Part shown: one piece after another, positions 51,623-60,691 of the stretch | How the letters are laid out: each line of letters opens with the position of its first letter | Numbering within the stretch: the first letter of the stretch is position 1 | DNA from: Neobacillus mesonae | GTDB taxonomy: Bacteria > Bacillota > Bacilli > Bacillales > Cytobacillaceae | Direction: 5' to 3' | Length of the DNA: 64,000 nt | Assembly (NCBI RefSeq): GCF_001636315.1 | Contig: NZ_KV440949.1 | Span: 1,783,203 to 1,847,202, forward strand | The notes under the pieces: generated by a model | Database searches by the model: none | Seen by the model: the letters and a program-made list of their open reading frames with translations, nothing else | What the model was told of the DNA's origin: nothing | Position numbers and translations under genes: made by a program

Positions 51623-51651
51623 ATGATAACATTACAAAAATATTTTTTCAA
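51623..51651 (-). promoter_or_regulatory. Sigma-A promoter driving the riboswitch leader and fliM
   Basis: TTGAAA (51651-51646), a 17-nt spacer and TATCAT (51628-51623) with an extended TG before the -10. Transcription should start near 51616, just before the aptamer P1 helix. Confidence 0.75.
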
Positions 51652-51713
51652 ATACATTTTGTTGGAAACCCCCACAAAATGACGAATAACATCGAATAAT
51701 AATATTTTTTGTA

Positions 51714-51745
51714 AAAAAAAGGAGAATATCCAGGACGATATTCTC
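51714..51745 (-). terminator. flgE terminator
   Basis: GAGAATATC and GATATTCTC form a 9-bp stem with a 6-nt loop, followed by TTTTTTTT on the minus strand, 11 nt past the flgE stop. It separates the fliK-flgD-flgE transcript from the fliM transcript. Confidence 0.85.
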
Positions 51746-51755
51746 ATTCTTTTTA

Positions 51756-52577
51756 CTATCGTTTTAAGTTGACCAATTCTTCTAAAATGGAGTCAGAAAC
51801 AGTAATGATCTTGGCATTCGCCTGGAATCCCCTCTGCGCGGTAATCATGTCTGTTAATTCCTCCGATAAATCGACATTGGACATTTCCAGGGCGCCGGAG
51901 ATGATGGAGGCATCGCTCCCTCTTGCAAGCAGGCCAGCCATGTTTCGCGAGTCCGCATTAGGCGTTAGGGTATATAACGAGCCGCCTGCTTTTAGTAATC
52001 CACTTGGGTTATTGACCGCCACAGTACCAATTTTCATACCTGTGTCCACGCTGTTTCCATCAACATCCACACCAATAATTGCTCCAGATTGATCAATCGC
52101 AAAAGAGATAAAACCACTTGGAATTGTTATGGTATTTCCCGTTTGATCCAAGACAAACATGCCGTTCTGATTAACTAATTGATTGCTGCTGTCCAATTTA
52201 AAATTTCCTGCCCGCGTTAAAAAAGATTTTCCGGCTTGATCTTGAACAACAAAGAATCCGTCACCATCTAGATAAAGGTCGGTTCCGATATTGGTTGTCG
52301 TCGGGCTGCCTGGTGTATGAACCGTATCAATGCTGCCAACTCTTGTTCCTAAACCAACCTGGATTGGATTCGTACCGCCTGATATAGGTGCCCCTGTTAC
52401 AGGATTACTCTTTGGACCAGTTGCTGATTTAACTGTTTGGCTGAAGATATCTTCAAAAACAACCCGGCCTTTTTTAAAGCCTACCGTATTTACGTTGGCG
52501 ATATTGTTTCCAATCACGTCTAGTTTAGTTTGAAAGCCTTTTAACCCGGATACTCCTGAATTTAGTGAACGTAACAT
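51756..52577 (-). CDS. flgE: Flagellar hook protein FlgE
   Basis: 273-aa hook protein, close to the short B. subtilis form. N-terminal MLRSLNSGVSGLKGFQTKLD with VIGNNIANVNTVGFKKGR, a central DGDGFFVVQDQAGKSFLTRAGNF (in part GDGFFVVQDQAGKSFLTRAG), and C-terminal SNVDLSEELTDMITAQRGFQANAKII (in part LTDMITAQRGFQANAKII). A FlgG/FlhO rod role is less likely, given its place after flgD. It ends at a strong terminator. Confidence 0.9.
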   Translation of the reverse strand: MLRSLNSGVSGLKGFQTKLDVIGNNIANVNTVGFKKGRVVFEDIFSQTVKSATGPKSNPVTGAPISGGTNPIQVGLGTRVGSIDTVHTPGSPTTTNIGTDLYLDGDGFFVVQDQAGKSFLTRAGNFKLDSSNQLVNQNGMFVLDQTGNTITIPSGFISFAIDQSGAIIGVDVDGNSVDTGMKIGTVAVNNPSGLLKAGGSLYTLTPNADSRNMAGLLARGSDASIISGALEMSNVDLSEELTDMITAQRGFQANAKIITVSDSILEELVNLKR

Positions 52578-52589
52578 GATAATCTCTCC

Positions 52590-53006
52590 CTATTGTTTGT
52601 TGATTTCCATTGAAGTGATACTGCTTGATAGAATTTCTTGATCGCCAATTTTATAGTAAACTTGATTATTTTTATAATTGATTCCTGTTACAATCCCGCT
52701 CTCCTGTGCATTTGTTTCCGGGTTGGTCCAGGTCACTTTGTTTCCAAGCATATAGGAGTGCTGGCTGATATTATTGCCTGATTCAAGATAAGCCGTCAGC
52801 GAATTGTTTAAGTTCGAAAGCTGCTCGAGCACACTTAACTGCGCCATTTGGCCAATAAATTCTCCGTCCTTTTGCGGCTCTGTCGGGTCTTGATTTTGTA
52901 ATTGCGTAACTAAAATCTTTAAAAAAGCTTCTTTTCCCAGCTCTTGTTTTTGCGGGGTGCGGCTCGAAGCCGGTGTATAGGAATTAATAGACTGGATTGC
53001 TGTCAT
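52590..53006 (-). CDS. flgD: Flagellar hook cap protein FlgD
   Basis: 138-aa hook-scaffolding protein with the family block [21 protein letters not shown] (in part [17 protein letters not shown]) then [17 protein letters not shown]. The start at 53006 has GGAGGG 6 nt upstream; the open frame continues to 53072 over the fliK end. It is short because it lacks the C-terminal FnIII/tudor part, as in B. subtilis. Confidence 0.92.
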   Translation of the reverse strand: MTAIQSINSYTPASSRTPQKQELGKEAFLKILVTQLQNQDPTEPQKDGEFIGQMAQLSVLEQLSNLNNSLTAYLESGNNISQHSYMLGNKVTWTNPETNAQESGIVTGINYKNNQVYYKIGDQEILSSSITSMEINKQ

Positions 53007-53019
53007 TGCTGTCCCTCCA

Positions 53020-54114
53020 TTATGCTGTCGTATTGATTTGGGAAACCCAATCGGTATGGATATCATAATCACGAGTCTTTTCTTCGGACTGAATCAGATG
53101 TTGTTCACTTCGCTTGCGTGAACCTTGCTGGCCCTGTCTTCCATGGAAGTCACCGCTGCTTTGCGAGAAGGTCCCCAGGAAGTTTGTGTTTGTGCTTGCC
53201 GGCTGCTGTGAGATATCAATTTTTGCCACCTGCAGCCCCTGTGTTTCCAGGCTTGAACGTAATGTCTGGACATGCGTTTCTAGCAAGTCCTTCCCTAAAG
53301 GAGTGCTGGTCAGGAATTCAGCGGTCACTTGTCCATCTTGAATCGTCACCTTGACATCGACCTTACCTAAATGCTTAGGCGCTAGGGTGAACATAGCCTC
53401 AAAGCCATCATCCGATCCGGTTACATGGATGGCCGATTGAATGATCTGCTGGATATCTTGCTTGAAATTGGCCGCCCGAACGGTTTCTACAGGTGCCTGT
53501 TTTTCTCCTGATGTAACATGGGATGACGTTGTTGGATTCATTATGTTAATAGGATCAGGATGATGGTTTCCGTCTGATTGTATTGGTTGATTCAATTCTT
53601 TTTGCTTCGCATCCACTTGAGGTACCATTTGAACGGTTGTTATTTTCCTTTCCTTCTGCAGCACTTCGGGATTGGCCATATCTTTTACTTGAAAAAAGAC
53701 TTCGGTTCTGGGTTCTGCCCCTTGTCCATTTTGTACAGTTATTTCAGCATGACGAACGATATGATTTAGCAATTCTTTTGTTATTGTCGGCTCTCTCTTT
53801 GCTGTTTGAGGAAGGAGATGCTCGGGTATTGCCTTTTCTGGTGAATCTTGCATAAGATCAATTTGCGGTTTCTCACCTGTTAAGGCGCTGAGTAAAATGG
53901 GACTGATGACTGCATTTTGCTGCAGAAACGACGACACGAGTCCTGTGTTAGCCTCTCCCATTGGCTCGCTATCTTGATCCTCCTGCTGGCCTATGAGCTC
54001 TAAAAGTCTCCCAAATGTACCAGCCGATGCTCCCTCTTTCTCTTTTTCTGCCACTTTCCCTTGCTGATTCATGGTTATTGTCTGTATACCTGAAAGCTGG
54101 ACCAAATCTGCCAC
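53020..54114 (-). CDS. fliK: Flagellar hook-length control protein FliK
   Basis: 364-aa protein, low-complexity and hydrophilic over the first 220 residues, then the conserved C-terminal domain (about 230-310) with [26 protein letters not shown] (in part [18 protein letters not shown]) and [14 protein letters not shown]. It measures the hook and switches FlhB. The start is a GTG at 54114; a TTG three codons later has a better-spaced AGGTGG and is a real alternative. Confidence 0.9.
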   Translation of the reverse strand: MADLVQLSGIQTITMNQQGKVAEKEKEGASAGTFGRLLELIGQQEDQDSEPMGEANTGLVSSFLQQNAVISPILLSALTGEKPQIDLMQDSPEKAIPEHLLPQTAKREPTITKELLNHIVRHAEITVQNGQGAEPRTEVFFQVKDMANPEVLQKERKITTVQMVPQVDAKQKELNQPIQSDGNHHPDPINIMNPTTSSHVTSGEKQAPVETVRAANFKQDIQQIIQSAIHVTGSDDGFEAMFTLAPKHLGKVDVKVTIQDGQVTAEFLTSTPLGKDLLETHVQTLRSSLETQGLQVAKIDISQQPASTNTNFLGTFSQSSGDFHGRQGQQGSRKRSEQHLIQSEEKTRDYDIHTDWVSQINTTA

Positions 54115-54244
54115 CTATTATTTTCAACTCCTTGTCATTTTTTTGATAAATATAACAAATTAGTATTTTTATAGAAAAATGCTGTTGCAGAATGATAAAA
54201 TAGAGTTAAAATAAGAAAAAATACTTACAAAGGAGATTACAACT

Positions 54245-54940
54245 ATGAATGTTGGATCATTGTCCACAAACTGGCTGCTATATAAAACCATGATGGACAT
54301 TTCACGCATTGGAATAAATGATCGTACCAATTTATCTGGTCTAAACAGCGGCTCCTTTGAACTCCTGCTGCAGCAAGCCCTATTACAGGCTGAAATGAAT
54401 CAACAGAGTAATAGCAGATTAGATGCACTTCCCTTTACGAGCTTGAACTCTTTTTCTCCAGAAGCAGTCACTAGCCAGCCGGTCATCTCACAAACAACGA
54501 ACGAGGCGTCACTAACGGATGCAGCGAAAACTGCTGGTGATACGCTTAACCCATACTTAAAGGGTGTATTACAAGACACCGGACATTTCTTCGCTGAGGC
54601 CGGAGAAAAATATCAAATCAACCCGGCCCTGCTGGCAGCAATCTCGATTCATGAAACAGGAAACGGAACCTCTAATGCTGCTCGCTTTAAATACAATGTT
54701 GCCGGGATGATGGGCAAAAACGGCTTAAAGTCATATGATTCGATTCGTGACAGCATTTTTGATATGGCCCGTAATCTTCGGCAAAATTATCTTAATCAAG
54801 GAAAGCAGAGCATCGCTCAAATCGGTGCAAAATATGCCCCAGTCGGCGCCGCCAATGACCCGACTCAATTAAACAATCATTGGGTTACTGGCGTTCAAAG
54901 CCAGTTTAATAAGCTGACAGATAAGGCCGGACTCGCTTAG
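54245..54940 (+). CDS. Flagellar glucosaminidase/lysozyme-like protein, FlgJ-like
   Basis: 231-aa protein on the opposite strand to its neighbours. The last 140 residues form a glucosaminidase-type lysozyme fold: HFFAEAGEKYQINPALLAAISIHETGNGTSNAARFKYNVAGMM (fragments INPALLAAISIHETGNG and ARFKYNVAGMM), with catalytic Glu in HETGNG (about 143), then KYAPVGAANDP. The N-terminal 100 residues are flexible and lack a signal peptide. Its place beside fliK suggests it clears peptidoglycan for rod passage, like FlgJ, and is exported through the flagellar gate; this is inferred. RBS AAAGGAG is strong. Confidence 0.82.
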   Translation: MNVGSLSTNWLLYKTMMDISRIGINDRTNLSGLNSGSFELLLQQALLQAEMNQQSNSRLDALPFTSLNSFSPEAVTSQPVISQTTNEASLTDAAKTAGDTLNPYLKGVLQDTGHFFAEAGEKYQINPALLAAISIHETGNGTSNAARFKYNVAGMMGKNGLKSYDSIRDSIFDMARNLRQNYLNQGKQSIAQIGAKYAPVGAANDPTQLNNHWVTGVQSQFNKLTDKAGLA

Positions 54941-54974
54941 CGTGGGCGGTCTTCTTTTTTTGGCAGCTTACACA

Positions 54975-55047
54975 ATATCCGCGAATTTTCGAGAGTTATC
55001 CGCGAATCGGAGCCAGTTATCCGCGCATTAAAGGCGATTATCCGCGA
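54975..55047. repeat. 21-bp periodic array, core TTATCCGCG, four units
   Basis: Cores start at 54975 (ATATCCGCG), 54996, 55017 and 55038 (TTATCCGCG), each exactly 21 bp apart. The array sits between the convergent ends of the FlgJ-like gene and fliD. It is the same core as the array at 26836. Confidence 0.88.
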
Positions 55048-55055
55048 ATCTATTT

Positions 55056-56618
55056 TTACATCCCGCCGCCCATTTGCTGGTAGAGCCAGGAGCTTTGGGA
55101 GTTGAATTTTGACATGGCTTGCTCCATGGCGGCGAATTGCCGATAATATTGGTCTTCTTTTTGAGATAATTTCTTGGTTTGCTGTGTAATATCTGCCTGC
55201 ATATTCGATAAAAGCTTTCCAATGACACTTTGATCATATTGGCTATTTCCCGCATAACCCGCTTTATTGGTTAACTTTTTCATGCCATCTTGTAATACAT
55301 TAGATATTTGATTAACGACACCATTCGTTCCTTTAGTCGTATCTCCGAGCTGTGAAAATAACTTTTCTATAGCATCAGGGTCGGCTTGAATAGCCTCTCT
55401 TAATTTGGCCTCATCGACATACAATTTCCCTTTGTCCTGATAGCTTTTAGATGATATGCCAATGGAGGCAAGCGAATGATAAGGACTGCCATTATCCACA
55501 ATCGACGTCATGGCATAACGCATTTTGTTCGCCACATCTGTGAGAATACTGTCACTGCGGAGTAGCCCGCTCTTTGCTTTTTCCTCCCACATCTCAATTT
55601 GCTTCTCAGACATATCACCGCGCTGTTCATCTAAAAGAGGCAGATAATCTCGATAGACGGGCTCCTGAATCGCATTATTGAGTTTTTCAAGTAAACTATT
55701 ATATTTATCAACAAAATCTTTAATATTTTTAATGACTTCATCTGGGTTTTGAGAAACTGTAACTGTACTTGGCATTACATTTCCATTTGCGTCCACCGTT
55801 GTGCTTTTAAAGGAAAAATTAATCCCCATAATCGTTGCATTATTGGAGGTTAAATTGGTGATCTCATTCCCATTAAAAATAATATTTGCATTTTGACCAG
55901 CAGCGACCAATTTGGTGGTATCAAGTCCTAAGGTATTACTTAAGAACGACTGACTCTCGGCACTAGTATTCTTGCTGAGGTCAATTTTTGTGGACGCTCC
56001 GGTTTCCTTTGTTTTTAAAATAAATTGCTGTAATGTTGGATCATAAAAAGCCTGCACACCTAAATTTTTTCCGTTACTATCCTTTGCATTATTAATCTTT
56101 GAGACTACATCGTTGACTGTATCTGTTGTTTTAATATCGATGGTCATAGACTGAAATGCAGAAGGATTTTTCGGATCATTATAGACATCCATCGTGATGG
56201 AAGTATCAGCTGTTACTTGTGCTGAACCTTGGACTGAGTTGCCAAGAGTTTTTGTTGGGTCTAACTGAACTTTGCTTCCTGTAAACGCAGCCGATTCGGC
56301 CAGCTGCTTTACGGCAACAGAATAGGTGCCGGCCAGGGAACTTCCAGATGTTGAGGCTGAAACGGAATTCTCCTGGCTGGATGTAACAGTAAACGTATTA
56401 TACGTCTTTGATAGATTCATATTAAAAATAGTATTCGACCGAAATGCTAATAAATCAGTGTTCCACTGTCGATATGCATCACTCAGCCATGTTTGCTTTT
56501 GCTGGTTCTGCTTCAACTTGTTAAGCGGAATACTCTCGGCATTCATCAGTTTTTTAACAATCGAGTCTGTATCCAACCCAGACGCAAACCCTGTTAACCT
56601 AGTGATAGAGGAATTCAC
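55056..56618 (-). CDS. fliD: Flagellar filament cap protein FliD
   Basis: 520-aa filament cap (HAP2). The N-terminal SITRLTGFASGLDTDSIVKKLM motif and the C-terminal coiled coil (KKLSQKEDQYYRQFAAMEQAMSKFNSQSSWL; in part QYYRQFAAMEQAMSKFNSQ) are standard. The start is a GTG with GAGGTGACC 7 nt upstream. A GCCGATAC sigma-D -10 lies 38 nt above it. fliS and fliT, usually next to fliD, are instead near fliM. Confidence 0.94.
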   Translation of the reverse strand: MNSSITRLTGFASGLDTDSIVKKLMNAESIPLNKLKQNQQKQTWLSDAYRQWNTDLLAFRSNTIFNMNLSKTYNTFTVTSSQENSVSASTSGSSLAGTYSVAVKQLAESAAFTGSKVQLDPTKTLGNSVQGSAQVTADTSITMDVYNDPKNPSAFQSMTIDIKTTDTVNDVVSKINNAKDSNGKNLGVQAFYDPTLQQFILKTKETGASTKIDLSKNTSAESQSFLSNTLGLDTTKLVAAGQNANIIFNGNEITNLTSNNATIMGINFSFKSTTVDANGNVMPSTVTVSQNPDEVIKNIKDFVDKYNSLLEKLNNAIQEPVYRDYLPLLDEQRGDMSEKQIEMWEEKAKSGLLRSDSILTDVANKMRYAMTSIVDNGSPYHSLASIGISSKSYQDKGKLYVDEAKLREAIQADPDAIEKLFSQLGDTTKGTNGVVNQISNVLQDGMKKLTNKAGYAGNSQYDQSVIGKLLSNMQADITQQTKKLSQKEDQYYRQFAAMEQAMSKFNSQSSWLYQQMGGGM

Positions 56619-56655
56619 TGGTGGTCACCTCACATGAAAGATATTCTCTGGATAA

Positions 56656-56663
56656 GTATCGGC
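56656..56663 (-). promoter_or_regulatory. Candidate sigma-D -10 element for fliD
   Basis: Minus-strand GCCGATAC matches seven of eight bases of the sigma-28 -10 (GCCGATAT). The matching -35 (TAAA) is poor at 14-16 nt spacing, so this stays a candidate. Confidence 0.45.
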
Positions 56664-56825
56664 AGGTTAGAAGAGAAAATAGAGGGGGTTTGAGGGTTTT
56701 TTTTGAAAAAGTTATTGGAGGCGAGAAATAGAATGGGGGTCTTTTTACCGCTGCGGCACTTTTTCTTCCTCCACGGGCAATAGAACAGGGGGCTTAATTT
56801 TTCTCGCTAAAAAGTGAACAGAAGC

Positions 56826-56859
56826 TATAAAAACAGCCCTAGGATAAGTTCCTAGGGCT
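56826..56859 (-). terminator. Terminator of the FnIII/Ig repeat protein gene
   Basis: AGCCCTAGGA (56835-56844) and TCCTAGGGCT (56850-56859) form a perfect 10-bp stem with a 5-nt loop, followed on the minus strand by GTTTTTAT. It starts 7 nt after the gene end. Confidence 0.88.
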
Positions 56860-56865
56860 AGCATG

Positions 56866-59800
56866 CTATTTTACGTCAACAGTTGTTTTGGCAATGATTA
56901 AATATCCATTGTCTAAATAGCCACGGAATTCAAGTTCAACCTTGCCTTTTTTCCAATCAAAATCTGATCTTTCAAATTTGAAATGACCTTTTTCAGCTTG
57001 TTTTTGCAAACCATTGTTTTTTGGATCGGAGGCTACTCCATTTAACGTTACACTTGGAACATCAAAGGAGAAAGAGTTATATTTACAAGGTAAATTAACT
57101 TTAACAGTAAATACGCCATTGTTTCCTTTAATCACTTTCGGTAATACCTCAAGTTCAGCAGAAATATAGACGTCGAATGTCTTTTCTACTTGTGTTGTCC
57201 ATCCGGCTGCGTCAGTTACGGTAACGAGAAGCTTGTAAGAACCAGGCTTATCCAATGTGATTTTGTCACCTTTTTGATAAGTTTTTCCGTTCAATGTAAC
57301 TTTTTCGACCGCTACCCCTGAAAGGTTATCCTTTGCAATGTAGTCCAGTTTGAAAGTTGAGCCGAGCTTTTGTTCACTTTCTAGCGGAATAGAAACTGTT
57401 GGTGCTGTTTTATCAATCTTCACATCAACCGTTTTTGCTTCTCCTACATTTCCTGCATTGTCCATACTGTAGAACGATACCTTATTTATACCTTCATCTT
57501 TAACGGTGAACGATGTGCCCTCTGCGAACTCTGATCCATTAACAGAATAGAATGTCTGCGCTACACCACTTAAATCATCTGTTGCTTTTAATTCTACTGT
57601 GGCTTCGCCTTGATTCCACTTGTCAGTAACATTTGATGTCGTCTCAGGTGCAGTAGTATCAATATTCACTTTAACTGTTTTCACTTCTTCTACGTTTTCT
57701 GCTTTATCAACACTGTAGAACGATACTTCATTAACACCCTCATCTTTAACTGTGAATGTGGTACCTTCCACGAAATTTGAGCCGTTTACAGAATAGAATG
57801 TCTTCGCTACACCACTTAAATCATCTGTTGCTTTTAATTCTACTGCTGCTTCGCCTTGATTCCACTTATCAGTAACATTTGATGTCGTCTCAGGTGCAGT
57901 AGTATCAATGTTCACTTTAACTGTTTTCACTTCTTCTACGTTTCCAGCTTTATCAACACTGTAGAAGGATACTTCATTGACACCCTGGTCTTTTACGGTA
58001 AAAGAGGTTCCTTCTTCGAACTCTGCACCGTTAACAGAATAATAGGTTTTATCTACTCCACTTAAGTTGTCAGTTGCGGTTAATTCAACTGCCACTTCTG
58101 CTTGATTCCATTCATCAGTGACATTTGAAACTGTCTCAGGGGCAGTAGAATCGATTTTTACCTTTACTGTTTTTGTCTCTTCAACATTTCTTGCTTTATC
58201 GACACTGTAGAATGCTATCTCATTTACACCTTCATCTTTAACGGTAAACGAGGTCCCTTCTTCAAAATCTGAGCCGTTAACAGAATAATAGGTTTTATCT
58301 ACTCCGCTTAGATCATCGGTCGATTCCAGTTCAACAGATAGTTCGCTTTGGTACCACTTATCAGAAACATTTGATGTGGTCTCGGGAGCTGTCGTATCAA
58401 TGTTCACTTTTACCGTTTTGACTTCTTCTTTGTTTCCAGCCTTATCAATGCTGTAGAAGGATACTTCATTGACACCTTCGTCCTTAACTGCAAATGAGGT
58501 TCCTTCTTTAAAGTCTGATCCGTTTACAGAATAATAGGTTTTATCTACTCCGCTTAGATCGTCCGTTGCTGTAAGTTCAACTGCTAGATCGCTTTGATAC
58601 CACTTATCCTCTACATTAGATTCCGTTACAGGAGCTGTCGTATCCTTTTCCCCGGCATCAACTGTAATCGTAGTAGAGTTATCTGATTCTTTTCCTGATA
58701 GAGAAACCGGAACGATGATATACGTATGTTCACCTGACTCCAAGTCTGATAATGTAAATTCAGGATCCTTGGTATTCCCTACAAGAACACGTTCCCCGTC
58801 TACTTGTTCATACACATTATAAGAATCCGCATCCTTAACTGGATCCCAGCTAAGAACGACATCGTCGCCTTTAACAGATGCCTCTGGAGTGGTCGGCGCT
58901 TCTAAAACTGGTTCAACATATGCAGTAACTTGTTCGGAAGGAGTTGAATCGCCAAACTTACTGCGCGCTACTACATCATAGGTATAAGCACCATAAGGCA
59001 TATTGTTAAACACAATGCGGTTATTCGGTGTATTTTGAATTAGCGTACGCTTACCATCTATGATTTGATAAATATCATAAGAGTCGGCATAATCCACTGC
59101 GTCCCACCATAGGGCAATAGACTTCGCTTCCTGATTAACGTATACCTGCACATTTGGCGGCAGTATTTTAGGATATACTATCGTAGCCTCTACGCGTGAC
59201 GCTTCCGCAGATTCTCCAAAACGGTCGCTGTAAGAGGTAATTTCATAGACATATTGTCCTTCCGGTAAATTATTAATGGCCGTATAGGTATTATTTATGT
59301 CTGAAACAAATTTCCGTTCCCCATTTACTACCTGATACAACTTATAGGTGGTTGCATATTCTACTGTTTTCCATTTTAAATAGATGGTATTTACATTTAA
59401 AATAGAGGCTGTAAATGCATCAGGTTTTTGCATAGCCGGGTGGACAACCTCCTGTTCCAGCCTGGCAGGTGCTGACTCACCAAAACGGTCACTATAAGCG
59501 GTTATCTCATAGATATAAGTCCCCTTATCCATATTAGGGAAACTTACCTGCTGATATGGCGTCTGCTTAAGAAGTACCTTTGAACCGTCAATAATTTGAT
59601 AAACCTTGTAGTTAACAGCATACTCTACTTTTCCCCAGCTTAAGGTTCCATCATTCCCGTTTGTAATCGAGAACTTCACATTACCAGGAGTCTGCACAAC
59701 TGGATGGATCAGATTAAACTCAATTGCAGCAGCATTTTTGGATTCTTTAAAAGTAGTGCTATAGGAAGTTACTTCATAGCGATGGCTGCCTGCTGATACA

Positions 59801-60582
59801 TTCGACAGCGTTACATTTACATTCGTCGTTGATGTAACAAGTGTCTTTTTATTATCTACAACTTCATAAATATTGTATTTATTTGCATAATTGGCGCGAG
59901 TCCAGCTTAAGGTCACATCATTACCGTTAGCTACTGAATAGGTTAGGCCGGCAGGTGCCTCCATCTCGGGGTATACGATATCGAACTCAACATGAGCAGC
60001 CTGTGCTGATTCACCGAATATACTATTGTAGCTCGTAATCTCGTACACATAATGCCCCTCAGGTAAAGTATTAAAGGTTTGAGTAGTTAATTCTGTCGTA
60101 GTGACTAACTTTCTTACCCCATCAATCACTTGATAGATTTTGTAGTAATGAACATAGCTGGCACTGTCCCAGCTTAGTGTTGCATTATAAAACTTTTCAA
60201 CAGATGCTTTTACGTTTCCTGGTGCCTGCATTTCCGGGTAAACGATGTTAATCGAAGCGGGCTGAGATAATGGTGACTCCTGCCCACTCACAACCGCAGT
60301 TACCGCGTAAGTATAGGTTCCCTCTTTTAAAGATATAAAAGCTTTGTTAGTAGTAACTTGAGTCGCTAAAGTTTTAGTGTCACCATCTAAGCGGTAAACT
60401 TTATAGCTGGCGCTATTAGGAACTGCATCCCATTCTATGACAGCATTTCCAGGGTAGCGTTCATAGATTTTTAGATTGGCTGGAGCTTGTACCTCCGCAG
60501 CTAGAGCACCGATGATGGGAAAGATAAGCTGAATGATCAGCATCATGCTTACAATAATCGGAATGGATCTAAATTTACGCAA
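56866..60582 (-). CDS. Large secreted FnIII and Ig-like repeat protein in the flagellar locus
   Basis: 1238-aa exported protein. A TTG start at 60582 (GGGGG upstream) gives a signal peptide, LRKFRSIPIIVSMMLIIQLI, ending near GALAAEV. Seven fibronectin type III domains of about 85 residues follow (about 30-640), with the repeated pattern Y-x-IYQ-(I/V)-(I/V)DG-x-(R/K). Then five near-identical 82-residue Ig-like repeats (about 650-1060; each with APETTSNV, DLSGV and the YYSVNGS/FYSVNGS motif), and a C-terminal domain (about 1065-1238). There is no LPXTG or S-layer motif. It sits between hag and fliD, so it may coat, cap or anchor the filament or act as an adhesin; function unknown. Confidence 0.85.
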   Translation of the reverse strand: MRKFRSIPIIVSMMLIIQLIFPIIGALAAEVQAPANLKIYERYPGNAVIEWDAVPNSASYKVYRLDGDTKTLATQVTTNKAFISLKEGTYTYAVTAVVSGQESPLSQPASINIVYPEMQAPGNVKASVEKFYNATLSWDSASYVHYYKIYQVIDGVRKLVTTTELTTQTFNTLPEGHYVYEITSYNSIFGESAQAAHVEFDIVYPEMEAPAGLTYSVANGNDVTLSWTRANYANKYNIYEVVDNKKTLVTSTTNVNVTLSNVSAGSHRYEVTSYSTTFKESKNAAAIEFNLIHPVVQTPGNVKFSITNGNDGTLSWGKVEYAVNYKVYQIIDGSKVLLKQTPYQQVSFPNMDKGTYIYEITAYSDRFGESAPARLEQEVVHPAMQKPDAFTASILNVNTIYLKWKTVEYATTYKLYQVVNGERKFVSDINNTYTAINNLPEGQYVYEITSYSDRFGESAEASRVEATIVYPKILPPNVQVYVNQEAKSIALWWDAVDYADSYDIYQIIDGKRTLIQNTPNNRIVFNNMPYGAYTYDVVARSKFGDSTPSEQVTAYVEPVLEAPTTPEASVKGDDVVLSWDPVKDADSYNVYEQVDGERVLVGNTKDPEFTLSDLESGEHTYIIVPVSLSGKESDNSTTITVDAGEKDTTAPVTESNVEDKWYQSDLAVELTATDDLSGVDKTYYSVNGSDFKEGTSFAVKDEGVNEVSFYSIDKAGNKEEVKTVKVNIDTTAPETTSNVSDKWYQSELSVELESTDDLSGVDKTYYSVNGSDFEEGTSFTVKDEGVNEIAFYSVDKARNVEETKTVKVKIDSTAPETVSNVTDEWNQAEVAVELTATDNLSGVDKTYYSVNGAEFEEGTSFTVKDQGVNEVSFYSVDKAGNVEEVKTVKVNIDTTAPETTSNVTDKWNQGEAAVELKATDDLSGVAKTFYSVNGSNFVEGTTFTVKDEGVNEVSFYSVDKAENVEEVKTVKVNIDTTAPETTSNVTDKWNQGEATVELKATDDLSGVAQTFYSVNGSEFAEGTSFTVKDEGINKVSFYSMDNAGNVGEAKTVDVKIDKTAPTVSIPLESEQKLGSTFKLDYIAKDNLSGVAVEKVTLNGKTYQKGDKITLDKPGSYKLLVTVTDAAGWTTQVEKTFDVYISAELEVLPKVIKGNNGVFTVKVNLPCKYNSFSFDVPSVTLNGVASDPKNNGLQKQAEKGHFKFERSDFDWKKGKVELEFRGYLDNGYLIIAKTTVDVK
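57370..58640 (-). repeat. Five 246-bp coding tandem repeats
   Basis: The codons for the SNV-x-D-x-W motif fall at 57616, 57862, 58108, 58354 and 58600, every step exactly 246 bp (82 codons). Adjacent copies are highly similar in DNA, so copy number could change by recombination or collapse in assembly. Confidence 0.85.
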
Positions 60583-60610
60583 AAAAAAACCCCCTTTTTT
60601 ATAAATAATA

Positions 60611-60640
60611 GGCAAAATGGCCGGAATACAAGATTCCGGC
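60611..60640 (-). terminator. hag terminator
   Basis: GCCGGAAT and ATTCCGGC form a perfect 8-bp stem with a 5-nt loop, then CATTTTGCC on the minus strand. It lies about 52 nt past the hag stop and just above the RBS of the FnIII protein gene, which may therefore depend on read-through. Confidence 0.7.
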
Positions 60641-60691
60641 ACTATAAAAAGAGATGAAAGATATTAAAGAGAGTAAAGTTCAATTAATCGT

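Noticed and set aside
56640..56825. Gap between fliD and the FnIII gene terminator as a small-RNA gene
   Set aside because: Two related G-rich stretches are present (AATAGAATGGGGG and AATAGAACAGGGGG), but I see no clear promoter or paired structure beyond the terminator.
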